A stretch of DNA of 64,000 nucleotides from Flavobacterium sp. UBA7680. Its GTDB lineage: Bacteria; Bacteroidota; Bacteroidia; Flavobacteriales; Flavobacteriaceae. Numbering within the stretch: position 1 is the stretch's first letter; each line of letters begins with the position of its first letter. Below, in pieces: positions 43,900-52,980 of the stretch. Under the pieces are notes generated by a model, which was not told the DNA's origin, did not search any database, and was given only the letters and a program-made list of their open reading frames with translations. A program made the translations under genes and the position numbers. The stretch is taken from contig NZ_DLHA01000043.1 in assembly GCF_002482975.1 (NCBI RefSeq), forward strand, positions 94,335-158,334, in the 5' to 3' direction.

Positions 43900-45588
43900 A
43901 TGAAATCAATAAACAGGTTTTTAAAATTCGTAATTCTTTTTTTAATAGTCCAAAAAGGATATTCTCAAGATTCAGATTTTCATATTTATTTGAGTTTAGG
44001 GCAATCCAATATGGAAGGTTATGCTAAAATTGAACCGCAAGATAAAGTGAATGTAAATCCGCGTTTTCAGGTTTTAGCAGCAGTCAATTGCGCTGAAACG
44101 GGACGTGAAATGGGAAAATGGTACACAGCAGTTCCGCCTTTGTGCAGATGTACAACCGGACTTACTCCGATAGATTATTTTGGAAGAACGATGGTATCTA
44201 ATCTTCCTGAGAAAATAAAAGTTGGCGTTATAAATGTTGCTGTTGGAGGCTGTAAAATAGAACTTTTTGATAAAAATAATTTTGAAACGTATGTTGCAGG
44301 TTCTCCAGACTGGCTAAAAAACATTGTAAAAGAATACGATGGAAATCCATATGTAAGATTAGTAGCAATGGCAAAAATTGCGCAGCAAAAAGGCGTTATA
44401 AAAGGCATTTTATTGCATCAGGGAGAATCAAATACAGGCGATACACTTTGGCCTAAAAAAGTAAAAATTGTATATGATAATTTAATAAAAGACTTAAATC
44501 TGGATCCTAAAAAAGTACCGTTACTTTCTGGAGAAACCGTAAACGAAGATCAAAATGGTAAATGCGGCAGTATGAATACGATAATTGCAAAACTGCCTCA
44601 GGTTATACCAAACGCCTATGTTATTTCTTCAAAAGGATGTAAAGCTGAACCTGATTTTCTACATTTTAATGCGGATGGTTACAGGGAATTAGGCAGACGT
44701 TACGCCGAAAAAATGTTATCGTTATCCGGTTATGCATTATCTAACGGCAAAGAACCTTTTATAGTTCAGGCTCCACTTGGATTTGATGTGGCTGATCCAA
44801 ATGCAAAACAAGGAAAAATCGAGACCGTAACTTATAAATCTAAAACAGTAGGTTCCGTTAGAAAAGCGACTGTTTATACACCGCCGGGATTCAACAAAAA
44901 GAAAAAATATGCTGTTTTATACCTTTTACATGGAATAGGAGGCGATGAAAAAGAATGGCTGAACGGAGGAAATCCGCAGGTTATATTAGATAATCTTTAC
45001 GCCGAAGGAAAAATTGAACCCATGATTGTCGTGATGCCAAACGGTAGAGCAATGAAAGATGACAGCGCTTCTGGAAATATAATGGACCCGCAAAAAGTAA
45101 AAGCTTTCAGCGTTTTTGAACAGGATCTTTTAAATGATTTAATTCCATTTATTGAAAAAAAATATCCGGTTTTAAAAGACAGGGAACACCGTGCCATTGC
45201 GGGGTTATCTATGGGAGGCGGGCAATCTTTAAATTTCGGATTAGGAAATTTAGATAAGTTTGCCTGGGTAGGAGCATTTTCGACAGCGCCTAATACGAAG
45301 CTGCCGCAAGATTTATTACCTAATCCCGAAGAAGCCAAAAAGAAACTCAAACTACTTTGGATTTCCTGCGGCGATAAAGACTGGCTTATAGAAAACAGTA
45401 CCCGTACACACGATTATTTATCAAAAAATAATGTGCCTCATATTTATTACATCGAACCGGGAGTACATGATTTTAAAGTCTGGAAAAATGGGTTATATAT
45501 GTTTTCGCAGTTTTTATTTAAACCTGTCGATCAGTCAAAATTTGCGGACTATACTGTTTTAGGGAATCCGGAAAAGACGAATCCGTAA
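43900..45588 (+). CDS. Two-domain carbohydrate esterase (SASA/CE6-like plus CE1-like)
   Basis: A 562-residue exported protein (signal 1-22) that joins two esterases. Domain 1 (about 26-275) is SGNH/SASA type, with nucleophile Ser36 in LGQSNMEG, LLHQGESNTG (171-180) and Asp252/His255 in PDFLHFNADG. Domain 2 (about 295-550) is an alpha/beta hydrolase with HGIGGDEKEW (344-353), nucleophile Ser437 in GLSMGGGQS and a likely His in HDFKVWKNG. Domain 1 fits acetyl-xylan esterases and domain 2 feruloyl/acetyl-xylan esterases, so one chain could remove two kinds of side group. It is 44 bp after GH43 and 47 bp before GH3. Confidence 0.88.
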   Translation: MKSINRFLKFVILFLIVQKGYSQDSDFHIYLSLGQSNMEGYAKIEPQDKVNVNPRFQVLAAVNCAETGREMGKWYTAVPPLCRCTTGLTPIDYFGRTMVSNLPEKIKVGVINVAVGGCKIELFDKNNFETYVAGSPDWLKNIVKEYDGNPYVRLVAMAKIAQQKGVIKGILLHQGESNTGDTLWPKKVKIVYDNLIKDLNLDPKKVPLLSGETVNEDQNGKCGSMNTIIAKLPQVIPNAYVISSKGCKAEPDFLHFNADGYRELGRRYAEKMLSLSGYALSNGKEPFIVQAPLGFDVADPNAKQGKIETVTYKSKTVGSVRKATVYTPPGFNKKKKYAVLYLLHGIGGDEKEWLNGGNPQVILDNLYAEGKIEPMIVVMPNGRAMKDDSASGNIMDPQKVKAFSVFEQDLLNDLIPFIEKKYPVLKDREHRAIAGLSMGGGQSLNFGLGNLDKFAWVGAFSTAPNTKLPQDLLPNPEEAKKKLKLLWISCGDKDWLIENSTRTHDYLSKNNVPHIYYIEPGVHDFKVWKNGLYMFSQFLFKPVDQSKFADYTVLGNPEKTNP

Positions 45589-45635
45589 TGCTGTTCGAAA
45601 ACAAAATAAAAGCTCCAAATCTTTAATCAAAAAAC

Positions 45636-48230
45636 ATGAAAAATAATTATCTATTTCTTTTAAGTTTAGTATGCTTTTTCAATTTAAACGCACAGCAATA
45701 TCCTTATAAAGATCCGTCGCTTAGCTCTAAAAAACGTGCAGAAGATTTAATTTCCCGATTAACGCTCGAAGAAAAAGCGGCATTAATGTGCGATCAAAGC
45801 GATGCTATACCAAGATTGGGAATCAAAAAGTTTAACTGGTGGAGTGAAGCCCTGCACGGTTATGCGAATAATGATAATGTTACTGTTTTTCCTGAACCTA
45901 TAGGTATGGCAGCTTCGTTTGACGATCAATTGGTTTTTCGTGTATTTGACGCCGTTTCTGATGAAGCCCGTGCCAAATACAATCAATGGATTCAAAACGG
46001 AAATGAAAATAAACGCTTTTTAAGTCTTTCAGTCTGGACGCCAAATGTCAATATTTTTAGAGACCCACGCTGGGGACGCGGACAGGAAACGTATGGCGAA
46101 GATCCTTATCTGACTTCCCGAATGGGAGTTTCGGTTGTAAAAGGACTTCAGGGCCCAGCAGATTCTAAATACCGTAAGCTTTTGGCTTGTGCCAAACATT
46201 TTGCCGTTCATTCCGGCCCTGAATGGAGCAGACATGAATTGAATTTGAATAATGTAGATCCTCGTGAATTATATGAAACGTATCTTCCGGCTTTTAAAAC
46301 TTTGGTGCAGGAAGCCGATGTTCGTCAGGTAATGTGTGCTTATCAGCGTTTAGACGACGAACCTTGCTGCAGCAACACCCGATTGTTACAGCAAATTCTT
46401 CGTGATGAATGGGGATTTCAATATCTGGTAGTTTCAGATTGCGGCGCCGTTACAGATTTTTATACCACCCATAAAGTTTCATCAGATGATGTGCATGCCG
46501 CATCAAAAGCTGTATTGGCAGGAACTGACGTTGAATGTGTTTGGGATAAATACTCTTTTAAAAAATTATCCGAAGCCGTTGATAAAGATTTAATTAAAGA
46601 AGAAGAAATCAATAAAAGTCTGCTTCGTGTTTTAATCGGTCGTTTTGATTTGGGCGAAATGGACGATGACTCGATTGTGCCCTGGACGAAGATTCCGGCA
46701 ACGGTGCTTAACAGCAAAGAACATCAACAGTTAGCTTTGGAAATGGCTCAAAAATCCATGACGCTTTTACAAAATAAAAACAATATTCTTCCTTTAAACA
46801 AAACCATAAATAAAGTGGCCGTTATTGGGCCAAATGCAGATAACGAACCAATGTTGTGGGGAAATTATAACGGAACACCTAATAAAACGATTACGATTAA
46901 AAATGGAATTGAAACAAAACTTACTGCAAATAAAGTCCTATACGATAAATCTTGTGATTTAGTCGAAGATAAAGTAACGGATACTTATTTTGATCAATTT
47001 TCCTTTGAAGGAAAAAAAGGAATGAAAGCCACTTATTGGAACAATCCTAATAGAGAAGGAAATAGTTTGGTTTCGCAGCAAATTTTAAATCCTATAAAAA
47101 TGACCACAGCAGGTCAGCATGAATTTGCTTCGGGAGTTAAACTAGAAGGGTTTTCGGCAAAATATGAAACCGAATTTACAGCAAAAGAAACTGAAAATCT
47201 TGTTTTTAAAACCGGAGCAACCGGAGCTTTTGAATTATTTGTTGATGGAAAATCGATAGCAAAGTATACCAACTGGCGAACTGTTCCCGCTAAAATCCAA
47301 TTTCCAGTTGAAGCTGGAAAAAAATATAAAATAGAAATTCTTTTTGCCCAATCAAATGATTGGCAGGCGAATTTAGAATTCGATTTTGGAAAAGAATTTG
47401 ATATTGATTTCAAAGGTTTAATTCAAAAATTAAAAGGCATTGATACCGTGATTTTTGCAGGCGGACTTTCGACTTTATTAGAAGGAGAAGAAATGCCGGT
47501 TTCCTTTCCGGGTTTTAAAGGCGGCGACCGAACCAATATCGAACTTCCTGCTGTACAGAGAAAATGTTTGAAAGAATTGAAAGCAGCTGGTAAAAAAGTA
47601 ATTTTTGTAAACTGTTCAGGATCTGCGATTGCTTTAACGCCAGAAACAGAAAGCTGTGACGCTATCTTGCAGGCTTGGTATCCGGGAGAATCGGGAGGTC
47701 AGGCTGTAGCCGATGTTCTTTTTGGAGATTATAATCCAGCGGGAAAACTGCCCGTTTCGTTTTATAAAAATTCAGATAAATTAGGCGATTTCGAAGATTA
47801 TTCACTTAAAGGAAGAACGTATCGTTATACCACAGATGTTTTGTTTCCTTTTGGTTTTGGTTTAAGCTATTCTAAATTTGATATTGAAGCAGGAAATTTA
47901 AGCAAAAGCAAAATAAAATCTAATGAAGAAACGCAGCTAAATTTTTCAATAAAAAACACCAGTAAACGCGACGGAACAGAGATTGTTCAGGTTTATATTC
48001 GAAAATTAAATGATACAGACGGGCCTTTAAAAACATTAAAAGCATTTAAACGAATTGACCTAAAAGGTGGTGAAAAACAAAATGTAACGGTCAATTTACC
48101 GGCTTCTTCATTTGAGTTTTATGATGCTAAAACCAAAGCAATGAATATCGCTTCGGGAGAATACGAGGTTTATTATGGCAGCAGTTCTGATGCTAAAGAT
48201 TTAAAAATGATGAAATTGACTATTAAATAA
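45636..48230 (+). CDS. GH3 beta-xylosidase with PA14 insert
   Basis: An 864-residue exported enzyme (signal 1-19). The GH3 barrel (about 30-340) has nucleophile Asp268 (LVVSDCGAVTDFY), WNWWSEALHG-like motif NWWSEALHG (67-75) and KHFAVHSGPE. The C-terminal GH3 domain (about 370-700) is interrupted by a PA14-like domain (about 465-585, GMKATYWNNPNREG), and a fibronectin III-like domain ends the chain. The NWWSEALHG and SDCGAV motifs fit bacterial xylan 1,4-beta-xylosidases. It differs from the other GH3 here (760 aa, no insert), so the two should have different products or chain-length preferences. Confidence 0.92.
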   Translation: MKNNYLFLLSLVCFFNLNAQQYPYKDPSLSSKKRAEDLISRLTLEEKAALMCDQSDAIPRLGIKKFNWWSEALHGYANNDNVTVFPEPIGMAASFDDQLVFRVFDAVSDEARAKYNQWIQNGNENKRFLSLSVWTPNVNIFRDPRWGRGQETYGEDPYLTSRMGVSVVKGLQGPADSKYRKLLACAKHFAVHSGPEWSRHELNLNNVDPRELYETYLPAFKTLVQEADVRQVMCAYQRLDDEPCCSNTRLLQQILRDEWGFQYLVVSDCGAVTDFYTTHKVSSDDVHAASKAVLAGTDVECVWDKYSFKKLSEAVDKDLIKEEEINKSLLRVLIGRFDLGEMDDDSIVPWTKIPATVLNSKEHQQLALEMAQKSMTLLQNKNNILPLNKTINKVAVIGPNADNEPMLWGNYNGTPNKTITIKNGIETKLTANKVLYDKSCDLVEDKVTDTYFDQFSFEGKKGMKATYWNNPNREGNSLVSQQILNPIKMTTAGQHEFASGVKLEGFSAKYETEFTAKETENLVFKTGATGAFELFVDGKSIAKYTNWRTVPAKIQFPVEAGKKYKIEILFAQSNDWQANLEFDFGKEFDIDFKGLIQKLKGIDTVIFAGGLSTLLEGEEMPVSFPGFKGGDRTNIELPAVQRKCLKELKAAGKKVIFVNCSGSAIALTPETESCDAILQAWYPGESGGQAVADVLFGDYNPAGKLPVSFYKNSDKLGDFEDYSLKGRTYRYTTDVLFPFGFGLSYSKFDIEAGNLSKSKIKSNEETQLNFSIKNTSKRDGTEIVQVYIRKLNDTDGPLKTLKAFKRIDLKGGEKQNVTVNLPASSFEFYDAKTKAMNIASGEYEVYYGSSSDAKDLKMMKLTIK

Positions 48231-48334
48231 ACTTAATAGTACATTTTAAATTTCTTTATCAAAATAAACAAGTCCCCATATTGTGTTTTATAAAACAATA
48301 TAAAATTGAACTTTAATTTAATACTCATTTTATA

Positions 48335-51300
48335 ATGTCTTCAAAAAAATGTTTTAGAACCATTGCTATTTTGTTTTTTATAATCAACAGCTTGTTTTCT
48401 CAAAATACATTTGAAAACTATCAATTTCGTCTGGTAGATAATGAGACTTCAAAAAGCGGAATTTATACCATTGCACAGGATCAATTTGGCGTTATGTGGA
48501 TGGGAACAAACGGCGCAGGTTTATATAAATATGATGGAATAAATTATGTAGGTTACGAGCAAGACTCAAAACGCAGCAATTCTATTAACAGCAACTTAAT
48601 TTATACGGTTTATGTAGATACGCAAAACCGTTTGTGGACAGGCACCGATGAAGGATTGTGTCTTTATAATCGGAATTTAGATACTTTTGAAAATATCGAT
48701 CTTCGGAAACCAAGCCAAAAAGAAACTGTAATTTCCGTAAGAAGTATTATTGAAGACAATAACGGCAATATCTTTTTAGGAACATTTAATAATGGTCTGC
48801 TAAAACTAAATGTGAAGTCAAGGAAAATAACAAGTCTTAAACTCGATACTCCAAATGCCGTAAATTATTTGATCCATTGTTTAGTAAAGGATAATAAAGG
48901 AACGATTTATTTAGGAACTAATTCTGGTTTAAAAGTAGTTGACCCAATAAAAAATGAGGTAAAAAAAGTAAAAATTGCCCAAAATAATGAATTGCTGTCA
49001 GGTACAATTATATCTATGTTTTTTGACAGTAAACAAAATTTATGGATTGGTAACGGATACAAAGGTCTGGTTAAAGTCAATTTGTATTCTAAAGAAAAAC
49101 AAGCAGTTACTTTTCCTATTACTAGAAAAAGAATCATGTCGATTTTGGCGGCAGATCCTGAAACTATTCTTTGTGCAACAGAAAATGACGGTTTAATTGT
49201 TGTAAACAGTGAAGGTGTTGTTCAAAAAAGATATGAAAATAGTAAATACAATAATCGCAGTTTAGGTTCTAATTCTGTCTGGTCGTTATATGTAGACAAA
49301 GAAAAAAGAATCTGGCTGGGATATTATAATAAGGGTTTAGGTGTTTTTGACCGAATAAATACGAAGGTAAAAGGAATTGAAAGTTTAGCCGGAAATCCGC
49401 AGTCCTTACAAACCAATTGTGTTACCGGAATTGCCAAAGATCAGGAAGGCCAGTTGTGGATTTCTATGGAAGGCGGCGGTGTTGATGTTTACAATCCCGA
49501 AACCAAAAACTTTAAACATATTACCAAATCAGATTCTCATTTTTATTCGGGATTAACAAATAATAATATTACCAAAGTTTTTATAGATAAAAAACAAAAT
49601 GTCTGGCTGGCAAGCTGGAATGAGGGAATCTTTTTTTTGAAGAAAGGAAGCCGAAACTTTATTAATTACAACACAAAAAATACTCCAGATCTTGCCTCAG
49701 ACAATATTATGAGTATTACCGAAGATTCGAGAGGTGTAATATGGATTGGAACTTTTGCAAAAGGATTACACTATTATACTCCGTCAGACGGTCGTTTTCA
49801 TCATTGTAATCAGAAACCATTTTATGCCAATGGGATGGTGAATTTAGACATTAGAAAAGTAATGGTAGATTTTGATGATGCGGTTTGGGTTGGTTCAACA
49901 ACGGGTTTGTATAAGGTCAGCACGAAGGATTTTGTTACTTTTTCTGTGACTTCTTTACGCGATAAAATGTCTGAAAAGCTTAAAAATCATAAAAGCATAC
50001 ACACTATTAATACGTTATATCAGGCCAAAAACAAAGAAATTTGGATTGGTACTGACGGTGCGGGATTATTCAGCTACAATAAAAAAAACGCCACTTTAAA
50101 ATGGTATAGAAATTTTAACGGACTTCATGAAAAATCAATATCCTCTATTATAGAATCTAATGACGGTCGAATCTGGATAAGCGGAAAAAAAGGAATCAGC
50201 AGACTGGATTTAAAAAGCAAAACCACAGTCAATTATTCTACTTACGACGGTTTGCTCGGAAATGATTTCAACAACAATTCTGTTTTAAAAGATGAAAACG
50301 GAATGCTGTATTTTGGCGGTTACGAAGGTTTAAATTGTTTCAATCCTGACAATTTGGTCAAAAGCAAAAAACAGCTTCCTATTTATTTTACGGATTTGAA
50401 ACTTTTTAATAAATCAGTAAAGCCGCTCGAAAAAAATTCACCGTTAATAAAAGTAATATCCGAAACAAAAAAGATAATTCTTAAACATGATCAGTCTGTA
50501 TTTACAATTGATTTTATTGGTATAAATTATTCTTTTCCCGCCAAAAATGAATTTGCTTATTACTTAGAAGGTTTTGAAGATTCGTGGAATTATGTGGGGA
50601 GTAAAAGCTCTGCAACTTATACCAACTTAGCTCCCGGAAAGTATGTTTTTAAGGTTAAAGCATCTGAAAAAAACGGAGCCTGGAGCCAGAAGCCATTAGA
50701 ATTAAAAATTGAAATTTTACCTCCGTGGTGGAAAACATCATTTGCATATCTCTTTTATTCGCTGTTAGTATTGGCGGCCATTTATTTCGGAAATCAATAT
50801 TATCAAAACAGATTCAAACAGAAACAATTAATTCAATTTGAACAGAAAAAAGCGGCTCAGATCGAAAAATTAAATGATAAAAAACTACAGTTCTTTACCA
50901 ATATTTCGCATGAGTTTCGAACACCGCTTACTTTAATTTTAAATCCTTTAGCAGATATACTCAAGAACAATACGCAGGAACTTTCAGGCGGTGTTTTAAA
51001 TAAACTGCAGACGATTCAAAAAAGTTCTGACAGACTTTCCAGATTAATCAACGAGCTGATGGATTTTAATCAGCTTCAGTTTAATAAAATGCCGCTCAAA
51101 GTACAGCAATTAGAAATTGTGGGTTTTACAAAAGAAATTGTAAGCTATTTTGATGAAGAAGCGCAAAGCCGCGGAATTGAATTGCAATTTGAATCAGATA
51201 AAAAAACATTAAACGATTGGGTTGATCCTAAAATGTTCGAGAAAATTATTTTTAATGTGATTTCAAACGCTTTTAAGGTTACTCCGGATAATGGAAAAAT

Positions 51301-52465
51301 AACAGTAAAAGTAATAATTGACGAGGAGTTAATTTATTTTCCATTACTACAGCCTGCTTACAGTAACCCGTCTTTTTCAGTTATTATTAAAGATACGGGC
51401 GCGGGATTGGATAAAAAAGATATTAAGCGAATTTTTGATCGTTTTTATCAGGTAAATAATTTAAACAAAGCGTATTACGGCAGCACGGGAATTGGTCTGG
51501 AAGTCGTTCGCGGATTTGTAGAATTACATAAAGGAAATATAGAAGTAGAAAGTGTATTAGGAGCCGGAACCACTTTTAAATTAATATTTCCGATGGGGAA
51601 AGAATTCTTCAATGAAAATGAAATACTGCAGGAAGAATTTAAAAAAGAGAAAAAACTAAGTTTCACACCAACCATCGAAAAAGAAACCGTTCAATCACCG
51701 GATGATCAGGAAAAACAAGATCGTGTTTATACCATTTTGATTGTTGAAGATAATGTAGAACTACGGAATTATTTAAAAAATGAACTTAAAAAAGAGTATA
51801 AAGTAATCACGGCAGAAAATGGTCAGATTGGTTTAGAAGCAGCTTTGCAAAAACAGCCCGATTTGATTTTGACCGATGTAATTATGCCTGTTATGAATGG
51901 TTTAGAGCTATGCAAAAACATTAAAGCCGATTTAAAAACCAGTCATATTCCGTTAATGATGCTGTCTGCAAAAGCACTAGTCAAAGATAAATTAGAAGGA
52001 ATAGATTCTGGTGCCGATATGTATTTGAGCAAACCATTTGATATGGATATTTTAAGGTCCAGTTTAGTGCAGCTGCTTAAAAGCAGGCAGATTATGTTTA
52101 ATAAATTCTATAACGGCATTACTCCAAAGGCAAAAGAAAAAACGACCACACTGGATAATGAATTCATAAAAAATGTCCTGAATTATATTAATGAAAACAT
52201 CAATGAATATGAATTGAGCGTTGAGGTTTTGGCATCAAAAGTTTTTTTAAGCAGAAGCCAGTTGTACCGAAAAGTTAAAACCTTAACGGGTGTTTCGGTC
52301 AATGAATTTATACGAAATGTTCGTTTAGAAAAAGCCAAAGAATTAATAGAGCTGGGCAATGACAATATAACCGAAATTAGTATTAAAACTGGTTTTAGTT
52401 CTCCTTCTTATTTTACAAAATGTTATAAAGAAAAATACGGGCAGCTGCCTACGCACAGTAAATAA
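48335..52465 (+). CDS. Hybrid two-component system sensor-regulator 2 (HTCS)
   Basis: A 1376-residue paralogue of HTCS 1 with the same domain order: signal peptide (1-22), two propellers (about 30-725) with GVMWMGTNGAGLYKYDG-type blades, Y_Y_Y domain, membrane helix (about 805-822), HisKA His859 (ISHEFRTPL), HATPase, receiver Asp1181 (TDVIMP) and AraC HTH ending at 1376. The HTH region is nearly the same as in HTCS 1 (SRSQLYRK.KTLTGVSVNEF), so both probably bind similar DNA, while the sensor parts have drifted. It lies 105 bp after GH3-PA14 and is followed by a terminator and SusC/SusD pair 2. Confidence 0.95.
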   Translation: MSSKKCFRTIAILFFIINSLFSQNTFENYQFRLVDNETSKSGIYTIAQDQFGVMWMGTNGAGLYKYDGINYVGYEQDSKRSNSINSNLIYTVYVDTQNRLWTGTDEGLCLYNRNLDTFENIDLRKPSQKETVISVRSIIEDNNGNIFLGTFNNGLLKLNVKSRKITSLKLDTPNAVNYLIHCLVKDNKGTIYLGTNSGLKVVDPIKNEVKKVKIAQNNELLSGTIISMFFDSKQNLWIGNGYKGLVKVNLYSKEKQAVTFPITRKRIMSILAADPETILCATENDGLIVVNSEGVVQKRYENSKYNNRSLGSNSVWSLYVDKEKRIWLGYYNKGLGVFDRINTKVKGIESLAGNPQSLQTNCVTGIAKDQEGQLWISMEGGGVDVYNPETKNFKHITKSDSHFYSGLTNNNITKVFIDKKQNVWLASWNEGIFFLKKGSRNFINYNTKNTPDLASDNIMSITEDSRGVIWIGTFAKGLHYYTPSDGRFHHCNQKPFYANGMVNLDIRKVMVDFDDAVWVGSTTGLYKVSTKDFVTFSVTSLRDKMSEKLKNHKSIHTINTLYQAKNKEIWIGTDGAGLFSYNKKNATLKWYRNFNGLHEKSISSIIESNDGRIWISGKKGISRLDLKSKTTVNYSTYDGLLGNDFNNNSVLKDENGMLYFGGYEGLNCFNPDNLVKSKKQLPIYFTDLKLFNKSVKPLEKNSPLIKVISETKKIILKHDQSVFTIDFIGINYSFPAKNEFAYYLEGFEDSWNYVGSKSSATYTNLAPGKYVFKVKASEKNGAWSQKPLELKIEILPPWWKTSFAYLFYSLLVLAAIYFGNQYYQNRFKQKQLIQFEQKKAAQIEKLNDKKLQFFTNISHEFRTPLTLILNPLADILKNNTQELSGGVLNKLQTIQKSSDRLSRLINELMDFNQLQFNKMPLKVQQLEIVGFTKEIVSYFDEEAQSRGIELQFESDKKTLNDWVDPKMFEKIIFNVISNAFKVTPDNGKITVKVIIDEELIYFPLLQPAYSNPSFSVIIKDTGAGLDKKDIKRIFDRFYQVNNLNKAYYGSTGIGLEVVRGFVELHKGNIEVESVLGAGTTFKLIFPMGKEFFNENEILQEEFKKEKKLSFTPTIEKETVQSPDDQEKQDRVYTILIVEDNVELRNYLKNELKKEYKVITAENGQIGLEAALQKQPDLILTDVIMPVMNGLELCKNIKADLKTSHIPLMMLSAKALVKDKLEGIDSGADMYLSKPFDMDILRSSLVQLLKSRQIMFNKFYNGITPKAKEKTTTLDNEFIKNVLNYINENINEYELSVEVLASKVFLSRSQLYRKVKTLTGVSVNEFIRNVRLEKAKELIELGNDNITEISIKTGFSSPSYFTKCYKEKYGQLPTHSK

Positions 52466-52488
52466 TTTATTCATTTTGGATTCCCCTT

Positions 52489-52516
52489 AAAGACGGTTTA
52501 TGCCGTCTTTTTTTTG
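52489..52516 (+). terminator. Terminator of HTCS 2
   Basis: Stem AAAGACGG (52490-52497) with CCGTCTTT (52503-52510), loop of 5, then TTTTTTG. Confidence 0.8.
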
Positions 52517-52720
52517 TTTTAATAATTAAAAATCAAAGCAATAAACAGTAAAAGTCATTTTTAGAAATTATGAAATAATTGTAATTCAAGCCTTTTTTTA
52601 TTTCATGCTTAAAAAAGGAATAACATAATTATTAAAATCCTATTTCTGTTTTATTCGATAAATCGCTCAAAAACCTTCAATACGCCTGTTTCTGTAGTTA
52701 TCATGCTACAAAATTGATAG

Positions 52721-52734
52721 TTTTTGCATCATTT
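52721..52734 (+). promoter_or_regulatory. TTTTTGCATCATTT box upstream of SusC 2
   Basis: Identical 14-mer to the one upstream of SusC 1 (34025-34038, minus), same orientation to the gene, 247 bp from the start here and 191 bp there. Candidate site for the paralogous HTCS regulators. Confidence 0.4.
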
Positions 52735-52980
52735 TTAATAGACAAAATTTAGGCTAACCTTATATTTTTGGATGTAAGAAAAATTAAATAACCCAGGAAA
52801 ACAAGTATTAACCTTTTTAAAAATTACAGTATGAATTGAAAATCAAATTATGTTTTGAATCCTTATTTGTATTAAAATTTAAGAGCTATAAAAACCACTT
52901 TTAAATTTTAGAATAAGCATTACAATAATTAAAACTTTACAACCAAATAACTATTTAAACTAATCAAAAAACCAATTGAA

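Larger units (their letters stand above)
52466..52980. other. Intergenic region before SusC 2
   Basis: 515 bp. After the HTCS 2 terminator it is AT-rich, with the TTTTTGCATCATTT box at 52721-52734 and a TATTTTTG (52763-52770) that could be a -7 element. No gene. Confidence 0.5.
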
